64,000 bases of DNA, from positions 6,800 to 70,799 of the forward strand of contig JBBDJD010000018.1 in assembly GCA_040880025.1 (NCBI GenBank), in the 5' to 3' direction. The position numbers were made by a program, and so were the translations under genes. The DNA is from RCIO01 sp040880025 (lineage in GTDB: Bacteria; Pseudomonadota; Alphaproteobacteria; Rhizobiales; Rhizobiaceae). The notes beneath the pieces are model-generated. The model searched no databases. It was not told the DNA's origin and was given only the letters and a program-made list of their open reading frames with translations. Below are positions 25,963 through 35,507 of this stretch, in pieces. Within the stretch, counting starts at the first letter, position 1. Every line of letters starts with the position of its first letter.

Positions 25963-27183
25963 ATGGCCGGAATTGCAGCGCTCGCGCTCGCTTACGTCTT
26001 GTCGCAATTCTACCGATCGTTTCTCGCGGTGCTGACGCCGGCGCTCACCGCCGATCTCGGCGCGACGAAGGCCGAACTCTCCTTCGCCTCGGGCGTCTGG
26101 TTCATGGTCTTCGCGCTGATGCAGTTCGTCGTCGGGGTTTCGCTCGACCGTTTCGGCCCGCGCCGCACGGCTGCCGTGCTTCTTGCCCTCGGCGGCGGCG
26201 GGGGCGCGCTGCTGTTTTCGGTTGCCGGTTCGCCCACGACCATCAGCATCGCCATGGGCCTGATCGGCGCCGGTTGCGCGCCGGTGTTGATGGCGCCGCT
26301 GTTCATCTTCGCGAGGACCTTTTCGCCAGCCCGCTTCGCGGTGCTGACCTCCTGGTTCGTGGCGATCGGCTCGCTGGGCAATGTCGTCGGCGCAACGCCG
26401 CTGGCCGCGGCGACAGAACTGTTTGGCTGGCGGCCGGTCATGGCCGGGCTCGGCCTCTTCACGCTTCTGGTGGCCGCTTTGCTCCTGGTCATCGTGCGCG
26501 ATCCGCCGCGCCAGGAAACCAGCGGCGGCGCGGGTTTCGGCGGCTATCTCGAATTGCTGAAGCTCAAAGTGCTTTGGCCGATCATCCCGCTGATGGCGCT
26601 CAACTATGCGCCGCCGGCCGGCATTCGCGGGCTGTGGGCGGGTCCCTATCTCGCCGAGGTCCACGGCCTCGACGCACTCGCCATCGGCAATGTGACCCTG
26701 TTCATGGCTTTCGGCATGATCCTCGGCAGTTTTCTCTACGGGCCGCTCGACACGCTGCTCGGCACCCGCAAATGGGTTGCGGCGGGCGGCAACGCGATCT
26801 GCCTCGCCGCCCTCGTCGTGCTTGCCGCCAATCCGTTGATCGGCGTTCCCTTCGCCACCGTCCTTTTCGTCGTCATCGGGGTCGTCGGCATGGGCTACGG
26901 CATGCTCATGGCGCATGCGCGCGCCTTCTTGCCCGCCCACCTCACCGGCCGCGGCGTGACGCTGATGAACTTCTTTTCGATCGGCGGCGTCGGCGCCATG
27001 CAGTTCGCCACCGGCGGCGTGGTTTCGGCCGGCACGGTGCCCGGCGAACCGGCCGCTGCCTATGTCGCCCTGTTCACCTTCTATGCCGCACTGCTCGGGC
27101 TGGCTCTCATCATCTACCTGTTTTCGCGCGACGCGCGGCCCGAATATGCGAGCAGCACGGCAAACCCGTCTTCAAACGCTTGA
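25963..27183 (+). CDS. MFS transporter
   Basis: A 406-residue protein with about twelve hydrophobic helices. The DRFGPRR motif between helices 2 and 3 is the classic MFS signature A. Substrate cannot be inferred; the N-terminal YRSFLAVLTPALTADLG motif is of the nitrate/sugar-phosphate-like MFS group. The gene sits between the Usp gene and gpt, 72 bp before gpt, and could share its transcript. Confidence 0.85.
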   Translation: MAGIAALALAYVLSQFYRSFLAVLTPALTADLGATKAELSFASGVWFMVFALMQFVVGVSLDRFGPRRTAAVLLALGGGGGALLFSVAGSPTTISIAMGLIGAGCAPVLMAPLFIFARTFSPARFAVLTSWFVAIGSLGNVVGATPLAAATELFGWRPVMAGLGLFTLLVAALLLVIVRDPPRQETSGGAGFGGYLELLKLKVLWPIIPLMALNYAPPAGIRGLWAGPYLAEVHGLDALAIGNVTLFMAFGMILGSFLYGPLDTLLGTRKWVAAGGNAICLAALVVLAANPLIGVPFATVLFVVIGVVGMGYGMLMAHARAFLPAHLTGRGVTLMNFFSIGGVGAMQFATGGVVSAGTVPGEPAAAYVALFTFYAALLGLALIIYLFSRDARPEYASSTANPSSNA

Positions 27184-27254
27184 GCAACTTGCCTTTGCGC
27201 GTCAAACGCGCATAAGGCTCCGGGCAGTTGGGTTCCAGCAACGAGACACTGCCG

Positions 27255-27752
27255 ATGTCGTTTCCTGAAAAAGCCTTCCCCGTATCGTGGGATCAGTTTC
27301 ACCGCGATGCGCGCGCGCTCGCCTGGCGGCTGGCCGGCAGCGGCGGCGAATGGCGGGCGATCGTATGCATCACGCGAGGCGGGCTTGTCCCGGCGGCGAT
27401 CATCGCCCGCGAATTGGGCGTCCGGCTTATCGAGACGGTGTGCGTCGCCTCCTATCACGACTACACCGCGCAGGGTGAGTTGAAGGTGCTCAAGGAGATC
27501 ACGCCAAGCCTGGTCGAGAATGACGGCGAAGGCGTGCTGATCATCGACGACCTCACCGATACCGGCAAGACTGCGGCAATCGTGCGGGCGATGATGCCCC
27601 GGGCGCATTTCGCGACCGTCTACGCCAAGCCGAAGGGCCGGCCACTGGTCGACACTTTCGTCACCGAAGTGTCGCAGGACACCTGGATCTACTTCCCCTG
27701 GGATATGGGTTTCTCCTACCAGAAGCCGATTGCGGACGGCGAGAGCGGCTAG
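27255..27752 (+). CDS. gpt: xanthine-guanine phosphoribosyltransferase
   Basis: A 165-residue phosphoribosyltransferase of purine salvage that makes XMP and GMP from xanthine and guanine. The PRPP loop IIDDLTDTGKTA is at about 100-111; the N-terminal RGGLVPAAIIARELG and the late DTWIYFPWD are XGPRT-typical. The ATG at 27255 is preferred over an upstream TTG. Together with ade (16-17.8 kb) it forms part of the purine salvage set of this window, but unlinked. Confidence 0.9.
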   Translation: MSFPEKAFPVSWDQFHRDARALAWRLAGSGGEWRAIVCITRGGLVPAAIIARELGVRLIETVCVASYHDYTAQGELKVLKEITPSLVENDGEGVLIIDDLTDTGKTAAIVRAMMPRAHFATVYAKPKGRPLVDTFVTEVSQDTWIYFPWDMGFSYQKPIADGESG

Positions 27753-28004
27753 CCGTCGTCACAGATCGTTCTTCCGAATCGGATACGAACGCCCCCAACA
27801 GTCAGACGATGACATCGTTCAGATTCCGATCCGGTTCGGAACGCCTGTCATTTTGCGTCGTTGGACGACAGGCTCCTTGTTCCGGGGCGCAATTGCTCAC
27901 CTCCAGATCGCACCCGCGCGGTCGGGATTTTGACTTTATTAACAGTGCACTACATACTCTTTTCGTAAGCTGGCAAACGATTCGGGAAGGAACCTCGCGC
28001 AAAA

Positions 28005-28496
28005 ATGCTGTTTTCGCATTCGACAAAGAAACGAATGTACGACCGCATCCGGATGCTGTTCGGCGGCGCGCCCTGCCTCATGCAGGCGGCGGCGCTTCCA
28101 TGGCGGCTGACCGAAAACGGCGTCGAGATCATGCTGGTAACCAGCCGCGGCACCGGCCGCTGGGTGCTGCCAAAGGGCTGGCCCGAGCGGCACGAGGAAT
28201 TGTGGGACGCGGCGGCGCGCGAGGCCGGCGAGGAAGCGGGCGTGTCCGGCGCCATCGCCCCAGGCCCGATCGGCAGTTTCTACTACGGCAAGGACATGGC
28301 CGAGGGCATGCAATACCGCTGCGAGGTCCATGTCTATCCGCTCGAGGTCGACACAATCGCCGACAAATGGCCTGAGCGGCGTCAGCGCAAGCGCGTGTGG
28401 TATCCGCCCGAAGAGGCCGCTTCCCTGGTCAACGAGCCCGATCTCGGCGAGCTGATTGCCGCTTTTGCCGCTAATCCACGACAATTAGCGGCCTGA
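28005..28496 (+). CDS. Nudix hydrolase (diphosphoinositol-polyphosphate type)
   Basis: A 163-residue Nudix protein. The Nudix box fits GX5EX7REUXEEXGU: Gly at GWPERHEEL then REAGEEAGV, residues about 59-79. The surrounding RWVLPKGWPE and RCEVHVYPLEV fit the DIPP-type subfamily found in rhizobia. Substrate may be a dinucleotide polyphosphate or inositol diphosphate. The ATG at 28005 is preferred, though one at 28035 is possible. Its promoter region, 27753-28004, contains a low-stability hairpin only. Confidence 0.85.
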   Translation: MLFSHSTKKRMYDRIRMLFGGAPCLMQAAALPWRLTENGVEIMLVTSRGTGRWVLPKGWPERHEELWDAAAREAGEEAGVSGAIAPGPIGSFYYGKDMAEGMQYRCEVHVYPLEVDTIADKWPERRQRKRVWYPPEEAASLVNEPDLGELIAAFAANPRQLAA

Positions 28497-28600
28497 ACCA
28501 ACCAAATCCCTTTCCGGCCTTGCCGCCATACCCGCGATTTTCTATTGCCGGCTGACATTTGCCGTCATTGCCCTATCTGTCCGGCGGCGTACCGAGCGAC

Positions 28601-30160
28601 ATGAAAAGGGCCGGCCCCTGGATGGTAGATTCCCCGCGCAAGGACACACTCGACAAGGACCTTGAGAAACTCGTCCATGTCGAGCAGGCGGCGAATGTCG
28701 TCGCCCGCGGCCTCATCGCGCCGGGCTTCGGACTGCTTTTCCTGGCGCTCACCGCGATCGTCACCGCATTCTACGTCTCGGGCGAACCGGGCGCCGTGAC
28801 CATCATCGCGGCATCCGCGCTCGGCGCCTACATGGCGCTCAACATCGGCGCCAACGACGTCGCCAACAATGTAGCGCCCGCCGTCGGCGCCAAGGCTTTG
28901 ACGATGGTCGGTGCGCTGGCGATCGCCGCGATCTTCGAGGCGGCCGGCGCGCTGATTGCCGGCGGCGACGTGGTCGATACCATCTCCAAGGGCATCGTCG
29001 ATCCGGATAAGGTCTCCGAACCCTCGACGTTCGTGCGGCTTATGCTTGCCGCGCTGCTCTCCGCCGCGGTCTGGATCAACATCGCCACCTGGGTCGGCGC
29101 GCCGGTGTCGACCACCCACTCCGTCGTCGGCGGCGTATTGGGCTCCGGCATCGCAGCCGCCGGCTTCGCCGCGGTCGACTGGGGCGTGATGGGCGCGATC
29201 GCCGCCAGCTGGGTGGTATCGCCGCTGATGGGCGGCGTCATTGCGGCGCTGTTCCTTGCCCTGGTGAAGTCGGCGATCATCTATCAGGACGACAAGATTG
29301 CCGCCGCGCGCCGCTGGGTGCCTCTGCTGGTAGCAGTCATGGCCGGCACGTTCGCCGCCTACCTCGCCCTGAAAGGACTGAAGACAGTCATCCATCTCGA
29401 CGCGGTTTCGATCGTCTTCATCGGATGCGCGACCGGCCTGATCGTGTGGAGCCTGGCCAACGGCCATGTCAGGCGGATTTCGGAGGGGATGGAAAACCGC
29501 AACCAGTCGCTGCGCCGCCTCTTCCGCGGGCCGCTTATCTTTTCAGCCGCGCTGCTGTCCTTTGCGCACGGCGCCAACGACGTGGCCAACGCCGTCGGAC
29601 CGCTGGCGGCAATCGTCGCCACTGTACAGCAGGGCAATGTGGCGGCGACGGTCGGCATTCCGATCTGGGTAATGGTGATCGGGGCTGTGGGCATCTCGAT
29701 CGGCCTCGTTCTGTTCGGCCCCAGGCTTATCCGCATGGTCGGCGAGCAGATCACCAAGCTCAATCCGATGCGCGCCTTCTGCGTGGCGCTGTCGGCTGCC
29801 ATCACGGTCATCATCGCCTCATGGCTCGGCCTGCCGGTCAGTTCGACGCATGTCGCCGTCGGCGCGGTGTTCGGCGTCGGCTTCTTCCGCGAATGGTACA
29901 CCGCCAATTCGAAGCGACGCCGCAACTACCTGGAGCGCAAGGCGGCGCGCGACCGCGCCGACCGCAATGGCGAGGACGACTGGAACGGCGACGAAGGAGC
30001 CGACAGCGGGGAGCCGCAGCTTTCGGGCGCGGAGATCATGCGCCGCAGGCTGGTCAGGCGCGCGCATGTGATGACCATCGTCGCTGCATGGGTGACGACG
30101 GTGCCCGCCTCGGCGCTGCTGTCTGCGGTCATCTTTTACGTGCTGGCGATCGCCTACTAG
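28601..30160 (+). CDS. inorganic phosphate transporter, PiT family
   Basis: A 519-residue secondary phosphate transporter. Both PiT signature repeats are intact: GANDVANNVAPAVG near residue 86 and GANDVANAVGPL near 325. A charged loop with RRNYLERKAARDRADRNGEDDWNG lies near the end between membrane segments. The ATG at 28601 was chosen; an in-frame TTG at 28559 and ATG at 28622 are alternatives with no better ribosome-binding site. Imports Pi with H+ or Na+ at high phosphate. Followed by a long intergenic region before nrdJ. Confidence 0.88.
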   Translation: MKRAGPWMVDSPRKDTLDKDLEKLVHVEQAANVVARGLIAPGFGLLFLALTAIVTAFYVSGEPGAVTIIAASALGAYMALNIGANDVANNVAPAVGAKALTMVGALAIAAIFEAAGALIAGGDVVDTISKGIVDPDKVSEPSTFVRLMLAALLSAAVWINIATWVGAPVSTTHSVVGGVLGSGIAAAGFAAVDWGVMGAIAASWVVSPLMGGVIAALFLALVKSAIIYQDDKIAAARRWVPLLVAVMAGTFAAYLALKGLKTVIHLDAVSIVFIGCATGLIVWSLANGHVRRISEGMENRNQSLRRLFRGPLIFSAALLSFAHGANDVANAVGPLAAIVATVQQGNVAATVGIPIWVMVIGAVGISIGLVLFGPRLIRMVGEQITKLNPMRAFCVALSAAITVIIASWLGLPVSSTHVAVGAVFGVGFFREWYTANSKRRRNYLERKAARDRADRNGEDDWNGDEGADSGEPQLSGAEIMRRRLVRRAHVMTIVAAWVTTVPASALLSAVIFYVLAIAY

Positions 30161-30542
30161 GCCGGCGCAGCGAGTCGCCCAGATGGCATTCCGCGTACCA
30201 CTCGCCCCTTCCGCGGGGTAAGCCGGTCGCATCACCAATTTTTTTTCCGACGACCGGCTCGGCCGGTGGACAAGCCGCATTTGCTGGGTTCGTAGTCCCC
30301 GCAATCCACATTCTTGACCCACAATATGTTGGGGGTCACAAAACTTGCGGAAACGACTCCTTGACGACCGCTAACGAGTCGCCTTTTATGAATTATGCGC
30401 ACAGTTTGAGAGCGCGGTCGGCAAGTCCAGTCGCCGGCCTGTAATTTCCCGGAACTCCATGCGTCTAGGCGGACCAGCCCCGCTTCACAGCGGGTGTTTG
30501 CATGGGATTTCGCGCGCGTTTTTTCGAGTTTCGGCGTCCCGT
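30161..30542. other. gene-free region between phosphate transporter and nrdJ promoter
   Basis: No convincing gene is seen. A GCCGGTCG/CGACCGGC inverted repeat (30222-30258) contains a run of eight T in its loop; it does not fit a classic terminator because the T-run is inside the loop. The remainder has no recognisable element. Confidence 0.4.
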
Positions 30543-30571
30543 TTGGACTGGCGTAAAGAGGCTGTTAATAC
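30543..30571 (+). promoter_or_regulatory. nrdJ promoter (-35/-10)
   Basis: TTGGAC (30543-30548), a 17-bp spacer and TAATAC (30566-30571) form a good sigma-70 type promoter. The -10 hexamer overlaps the first NrdR box. Confidence 0.6.
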
Positions 30572-30614
30572 TATATTTAGTGTTTGTAGACACGCTTTGC
30601 GCTAGATACAGTGA
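30568..30614 (+). promoter_or_regulatory. pair of NrdR boxes before nrdJ
   Basis: ATACTATATTTAGTGT (30568-30583) and GCGCTAGATACAGTGA (30599-30614) match the NrdR box consensus ACACWATATAYWGTGT in form. The 31-bp start-to-start distance (15-bp spacer) is about three helical turns, as in known tandem NrdR boxes of nrd operons. Site 1 overlaps the -10. Confidence 0.7.
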
Positions 30615-30849
30615 GGCCCTCTCGAAAGAGGGAATCACCAGAACAGGGTGGAATTGGCATCCTCGCCCGGCGCGAGGGAACACGGTCCTTGCCCGCGGAG
30701 GCGGGACCGTTTGGCAGCCGGGCAATGGGGGATGCGAGGGGCCGGACGGGCGTTCCGGACGGCCAGGGTGCGGACCAGCGCCCACGGGGCAGACCAGGCA
30801 TGGCACCTTGTGGAAAAGCGCTATATCTTGGGGACCAGGGACATAACCG
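30615..30849 (+). ncRNA. structured 5' leader of nrdJ
   Basis: About 235 nt of leader separate the NrdR boxes from the start codon. It is GC-rich with several hairpins: CCCTCT/AGAGGG with a CGAA loop (30617-30632), CCTCGC/GCGAGG (30661-30677), and an ACGGT/ACCGT stem enclosing CCCGC/GCGGG (30682-30710). No B12-box or other known riboswitch core was recognised. A cis-acting RNA is possible. Confidence 0.35.
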
Positions 30850-33800
30850 ATGCGCATTGAACGACGCTTCACAAAGGACGGCCAGTCAGCTTACGCGGAC
30901 ATCGCGTTCCGCAAGGCGATCAGCGAGATCAAGAACCCGGACGGCTCGGTCGTCTTCCGGCTGGCCGATATCGACGTGCCGGCGCAATTCAGCCAGGTCG
31001 CGAGCGACATCCTGGCGCAGAAATATTTCCGCAAGGCGGGCGTGCCCGCGCGGCTGAAGAAGGTCGAGGAAAACGACGTCCCCTCCTTCCTGTGGCGTTC
31101 GGTCGCCGATGAGGACGCGCTGAAGGAACTGCCGGAAGACGAGCGCTACGGTTCTGAGACCGACGCGCGGCAGGTCTTCACGCGGCTGGCCGGCACTTGG
31201 ACCTATTGGGGCTGGAAGGGCGGCTACTTCAATTCGGAGGACGACGCGCAGGCGTTCATGGACGAGCTGTGCTACATGCTCGCCACCCAGCGCGTCGCGC
31301 CCAACTCCCCGCAATGGTTCAACACCGGCCTGCACTGGGCCTACGGCATCGACGGTCCCGGCCAGGGCCATTTCTACGTCGATCCGTTCACCGGCAAGCT
31401 GACGAAATCAAAGTCTGCCTACGAGCATCCGCAGCCGCATGCCTGCTTCATCCAGTCGGTGTCCGACGATCTCGTCAACGAGGGCGGCATCATGGATCTG
31501 TGGGTGCGCGAGGCGCGCCTGTTCAAATACGGCTCCGGCACCGGCTCCAACTTCTCGCACCTCAGGGGCGAAGGCGAGCGGCTGTCGGGCGGCGGCAAGT
31601 CGTCGGGCCTGATGAGCTTCCTCAAGATCGGCGACCGCGCGGCGGGCGCCATCAAGTCGGGCGGCACGACGCGCCGCGCCGCCAAGATGGTGGTGGTCGA
31701 CGCCGACCATCCCGACATCGAGCAATATATCGACTGGAAGGTGAACGAGGAGCAGAAGGTCGCCTCGCTGGTGACCGGCTCCAAGATCGTGCGCCAGCAC
31801 CTCAGCGCCATCATGAAGGCCTGCGTCAATTGCGAGGGTCCCGGCGACGACTGCTACGACCCGGCCAAGAACCCGGCGCTGAAGCGCGAGATCAAGGCGG
31901 CGAAGAAGAACTTCGTGCCGGAGAACTACGTCCAGCGCGTCATCCAGTTCGCCCGCCAGGGCTACACGTCCATGGAGTTCAAGACCTACGATCTCGACTG
32001 GGATTCGGAAGCCTATCTGACCGTGTCTGGCCAGAACTCCAACAACTCCGTCTCGCTCAAGGACGACTTCCTGCGCGCCGTCGAGCAAGACGGGAAATGG
32101 GATTTGATCAACCGCATCAACGGCAAGGTCGCCAAGACGCTTCCGGCCCGCGAATTGTGGGACAAGATCGGCTATGCCGCGTGGGCGTCGGCCGATCCGG
32201 GCCTGCATTTCAACTCCACCATGAACGACTGGCACACCTCGCCGGCCGCCGGCCCGATCCGCGCGTCGAACCCGTGCTCGGAATACATGTTCCTCGACGA
32301 CACGGCCTGCAATCTGGCCTCCATCAACCTGCTGATGTATCGCAACACCGGCCGTGTTGCGGGCGGCGCGGAAGCCGGCACGATCGACATCGAGGCCTAT
32401 GAGCACACGGTCAGGCTGTGGACCGTGGTGCTGGAAATCTCCGTCATGATGGCGCAGTTCCCGTCGCGAGAGATCGCCCGGCTGTCCTACGCCTACCGCA
32501 CGCTCGGCCTCGGCTACGCCAATATCGGCGGCCTGCTGATGACGTCGGGCATCCCCTATGATTCCGACGAGGGCCGCGCCATCGGCGGCGCGCTGACGGC
32601 GATCATGACGGGCGTGGCCTATGCGACCTCGGCCGAAATGGCGGCCGAACTCGGCGCATTCCCCGAATTCGAGCCCAACCGCGAGGCGATGCTGCGGGTG
32701 ATGCGCAACCACCGCCGCGCCGCGCACGGCCAGTCGGAGGGCTACGAGGAGCTGTCGGTCAATCCGGTGCCGCTGGAGGCGGCCCATGTGCCGCAGCCGG
32801 CGCTCATCACCCACGCCCGCGCCGCCTGGGACCGGGCTCTCGAGCTCGGCGAAAAGCACGGCTACCGCAACGCGCAGGCGACCGTGATCGCGCCCACCGG
32901 CACGATCGGCCTCGTCATGGACTGCGACACCACCGGCATCGAGCCCGACTTCGCGCTGGTGAAGTTCAAGAAGCTCGCCGGCGGCGGCTATTTCAAGATC
33001 ATCAACCGCGCGGTGCCCGAAGCGCTGCGCTCGCTGGGCTATTCGGAGGCCGAGCTTGCCGAGATCGAGGCCTACGCGGTCGGCCACGGCAACATGAACC
33101 AGGCGCCCGGCGTCAATCCCGGCTCGCTCAAGGCGAAGGGATTCACCGACGAGAAGATCGCCGAACTCAACACGGCGCTGAAATCGGCCTTCGACATCAA
33201 GTTCGTGTTCAACAGATGGACGCTGGGCGAGGCCTTCTGCAAGGAGGCGCTGGGCTTCACCGACGAGCAGCTCAACGACCTTACCTTCGAGATGCTGCCG
33301 TCGCTCGGCTTCACCAAAAAGGAGATCGAGGCCGCCAACATCCACATTTGCGGGGCGATGACGCTGGAAGGCGCGCCGCATCTGAAGGACGAGCACCTGC
33401 CGGTCTTCGACTGCGCCAATCCGTGCGGCAAGGTCGGCAAGCGCTATCTGTCGGTGGAAAGCCACATCCGCATGATGGCGGCGGCGCAGCCCTTCATTTC
33501 AGGCGCCATTTCCAAGACCATCAACATGCCCAACAACGCCACGGTCGACGACTGCAAGTCGGCCTACATGCTGTCGTGGAAGCTGGCGCTCAAGGCCAAC
33601 GCGCTCTACCGCGACGGCTCCAAGCTCTCGCAGCCGCTCAATTCCTCGCTGATCGCCGACGATGACGAGGATGCCGACGAGCTGATCGAGGAGCTGGTTT
33701 CGGCCCCCACCGCCGCGCAGGCGGTCGCCGTCACCGAGCGCATCGTGGAGCGCGTCATCGAGCGCGTGGTGCGCGAGCAGGAAAAGCTGCCGTCGCGCCG

Positions 33801-34674
33801 CAAGGGCTACACCCAGAAGGCCAAGATCGGCGGCAACACCATCTTCCTGCGCACCGGCGAATATGACGACGGGCGGCTTGGCGAGATCTTCATCGACATG
33901 AACAAGGAGGGCGCCACCCTTCGCGCGCTCCTCAACAATTTCGCCATCGCGATCTCGCTCGGCCTGCAATATGGCGTGCCGCTGGAGGAATATGTCCACG
34001 CCTTCACCTTCACCAAGTTCGAGCCGGCGGGCATGGTCCAGGGCAACGACGCCATCAAGTCGGCGACGTCGATCCTCGACTATATCTTCCGCGAATTGGC
34101 GATCTCCTATCTCGGCCGCCACGATCTCGCCCATGTCGACCAGTCGGACTTCTCCTCCACCCCGCTCGGCAAGGGCGTGTCGGAGGGCCGCTCGCAGGCG
34201 GTCTCGCACGGGCTGACCCGCGGCCATCAGTTCAAGGTGGTGACGGGCTCGTCCACCGAGACCAAGGGCGAGACCCGCTCCGGCGCGCCGGCAGGCAACA
34301 CCCCTGCCCGCTCCGCCCCGACGGCCCGCGCATCGTCGGGCGGCGGCGCCACGGTGACGGCGCTGAAACCCGCCATCGTTTCGGAGCTGCAGGAGGAGGC
34401 CAACGCCTTCAAGCGCGAATATGAGGAGCGGGCGAAGGAACTGGCCGAGGAAATCGCCTTCGAGGAAGAGCGCGAAGGCACCGCCGACATGTTCACCGAC
34501 GACGCCGAACGCGAAGCCGCGGAAGCCAAGGCGCTCGCGGCTGAGCGCCGGCAGCAGGCGCTGATGCAGGGCTACACCGGCGACATGTGCTCCGAATGCT
34601 CCAACTTCACCATGGTGCGCAACGGCACGTGTTTGAAGTGCGACACGTGCGGGTCAACGTCAGGGTGTAGTTGA
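30850..34674 (+). CDS. nrdJ: adenosylcobalamin-dependent class II ribonucleotide reductase
   Basis: A 1274-residue NrdJ that makes all four deoxyribonucleotides from ribonucleotides with a B12 radical, independent of oxygen. Recognisable features: GTGSNFSHLRG near residue 230, NPCSEYMFLDDTACNLASIN with its active-site Cys near 476, the PTGTIGLVMDCDTTGIEPDFALVK motif near 680, and a C-terminal CSECSN...CLKCDTCGSTSGCS cysteine-rich tail that carries the redox thiols. The dyad of NrdR boxes upstream argues for NrdR control. A class I enzyme is not in this window. No intein was seen. Confidence 0.95.
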   Translation: MRIERRFTKDGQSAYADIAFRKAISEIKNPDGSVVFRLADIDVPAQFSQVASDILAQKYFRKAGVPARLKKVEENDVPSFLWRSVADEDALKELPEDERYGSETDARQVFTRLAGTWTYWGWKGGYFNSEDDAQAFMDELCYMLATQRVAPNSPQWFNTGLHWAYGIDGPGQGHFYVDPFTGKLTKSKSAYEHPQPHACFIQSVSDDLVNEGGIMDLWVREARLFKYGSGTGSNFSHLRGEGERLSGGGKSSGLMSFLKIGDRAAGAIKSGGTTRRAAKMVVVDADHPDIEQYIDWKVNEEQKVASLVTGSKIVRQHLSAIMKACVNCEGPGDDCYDPAKNPALKREIKAAKKNFVPENYVQRVIQFARQGYTSMEFKTYDLDWDSEAYLTVSGQNSNNSVSLKDDFLRAVEQDGKWDLINRINGKVAKTLPARELWDKIGYAAWASADPGLHFNSTMNDWHTSPAAGPIRASNPCSEYMFLDDTACNLASINLLMYRNTGRVAGGAEAGTIDIEAYEHTVRLWTVVLEISVMMAQFPSREIARLSYAYRTLGLGYANIGGLLMTSGIPYDSDEGRAIGGALTAIMTGVAYATSAEMAAELGAFPEFEPNREAMLRVMRNHRRAAHGQSEGYEELSVNPVPLEAAHVPQPALITHARAAWDRALELGEKHGYRNAQATVIAPTGTIGLVMDCDTTGIEPDFALVKFKKLAGGGYFKIINRAVPEALRSLGYSEAELAEIEAYAVGHGNMNQAPGVNPGSLKAKGFTDEKIAELNTALKSAFDIKFVFNRWTLGEAFCKEALGFTDEQLNDLTFEMLPSLGFTKKEIEAANIHICGAMTLEGAPHLKDEHLPVFDCANPCGKVGKRYLSVESHIRMMAAAQPFISGAISKTINMPNNATVDDCKSAYMLSWKLALKANALYRDGSKLSQPLNSSLIADDDEDADELIEELVSAPTAAQAVAVTERIVERVIERVVREQEKLPSRRKGYTQKAKIGGNTIFLRTGEYDDGRLGEIFIDMNKEGATLRALLNNFAIAISLGLQYGVPLEEYVHAFTFTKFEPAGMVQGNDAIKSATSILDYIFRELAISYLGRHDLAHVDQSDFSSTPLGKGVSEGRSQAVSHGLTRGHQFKVVTGSSTETKGETRSGAPAGNTPARSAPTARASSGGGATVTALKPAIVSELQEEANAFKREYEERAKELAEEIAFEEEREGTADMFTDDAEREAAEAKALAAERRQQALMQGYTGDMCSECSNFTMVRNGTCLKCDTCGSTSGCS

Positions 34675-34685
34675 GGGCAGCCTCG

Positions 34686-35507
34686 GTGGACGATCGATTT
34701 TTTGACTCGGAAACTTGGAACACCGACGCGATTATATTTGCGTTGGTGTTCATAGTGATATCTCTTCTATTATCCGAAGTCATTCGTTACTTTCGGCGCA
34801 AAACGAAAACAATTGTCTGGTCCAGCGAAGAATACTGGATACTAAACCCTGAGGCTAGAAGCAGCGATGTCTTGGTCAAGTTTGGTGACATCGATCTTAA
34901 TTATGCGACACTCTCACATATATTTTTCTGGAATGCAGGAAACACCACTCTTCTAGGAAACGACGTGGCCAAAAGGGCTCCCATCACTCTTGCTCTTTCT
35001 TCAGGGAGGTTGGTCTCTGCAAAAATCGTCAGCGAGTCGGATCAGTCATGCGAGGCTAGACTCTCCACCGACGACACCTCGTTCTCGATAGCGTTTGATT
35101 ATTTAGAGCCGAATGAAGGGCTTAAGATAGAAGTCATCGCTTCGGACTTGAGCGCCGGCCATAAGCCGGCATTTATTAAAAGCATAAAAAACAGCACCTT
35201 TGAGCAAAAAGGGAAACTAATCGGAAATTCTTTAGGCTTGCGCTACGTAACAGCAACAAAGAGCCAGACATACATATTCTACAAATTTTTGATACTTCCG
35301 GCACTTATATTGTTTTTGCTATTATGGTTTGTTGTCGGCGTCGCTGGAATATATAGTTACTTTTTTGGTGGATATAATATTTTTGACCTTGCGCCAATCG
35401 CCGGACTTATTGCTCTTATTTTATTTGCCATTGTACAAACTAGAATTATGGGTGGGATTGAGCTTGACGACGCGCCCATTTTTTATATTCCGCGCGAAAT
35501 ACAATAA
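34686..35507 (+). CDS. AT-rich membrane protein of unknown function
   Basis: A 273-residue protein with one hydrophobic helix near the start (residues 12-30), a soluble middle domain of about 170 residues, and two helices near the C-terminus (KFLILPALILFLLLWFVVGVAGIYSYF and IAGLIALILFAIVQT). Base composition is far richer in A+T than nrdJ, suggesting recent gain. A GTG start at 34686 is preceded by GAGGG 8 nt away. No known family was recognised; the layout resembles membrane-anchored extracellular or sensor proteins with a middle sandwich domain. Confidence 0.65.
   Translation: MDDRFFDSETWNTDAIIFALVFIVISLLLSEVIRYFRRKTKTIVWSSEEYWILNPEARSSDVLVKFGDIDLNYATLSHIFFWNAGNTTLLGNDVAKRAPITLALSSGRLVSAKIVSESDQSCEARLSTDDTSFSIAFDYLEPNEGLKIEVIASDLSAGHKPAFIKSIKNSTFEQKGKLIGNSLGLRYVTATKSQTYIFYKFLILPALILFLLLWFVVGVAGIYSYFFGGYNIFDLAPIAGLIALILFAIVQTRIMGGIELDDAPIFYIPREIQ

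Noticed and set aside
27837..27885. Regulatory hairpin after gpt
   Set aside because: The stem is 7 bp with a long loop and no T-run; nothing else supports it.
30222..30258. Terminator for the phosphate transporter
   Set aside because: The run of eight T is inside the loop of the inverted repeat, not after the stem.
30600..30849. Cobalamin riboswitch before nrdJ
   Set aside because: No B12 box or CCCGCxACTG-type core, and a B12-repressed switch would be illogical before a B12-dependent enzyme.
31408..33465. 685-codon open frame on the minus strand inside nrdJ
   Set aside because: It is the antisense shadow of a GC-rich gene; no family signature, and nrdJ explains the DNA fully.
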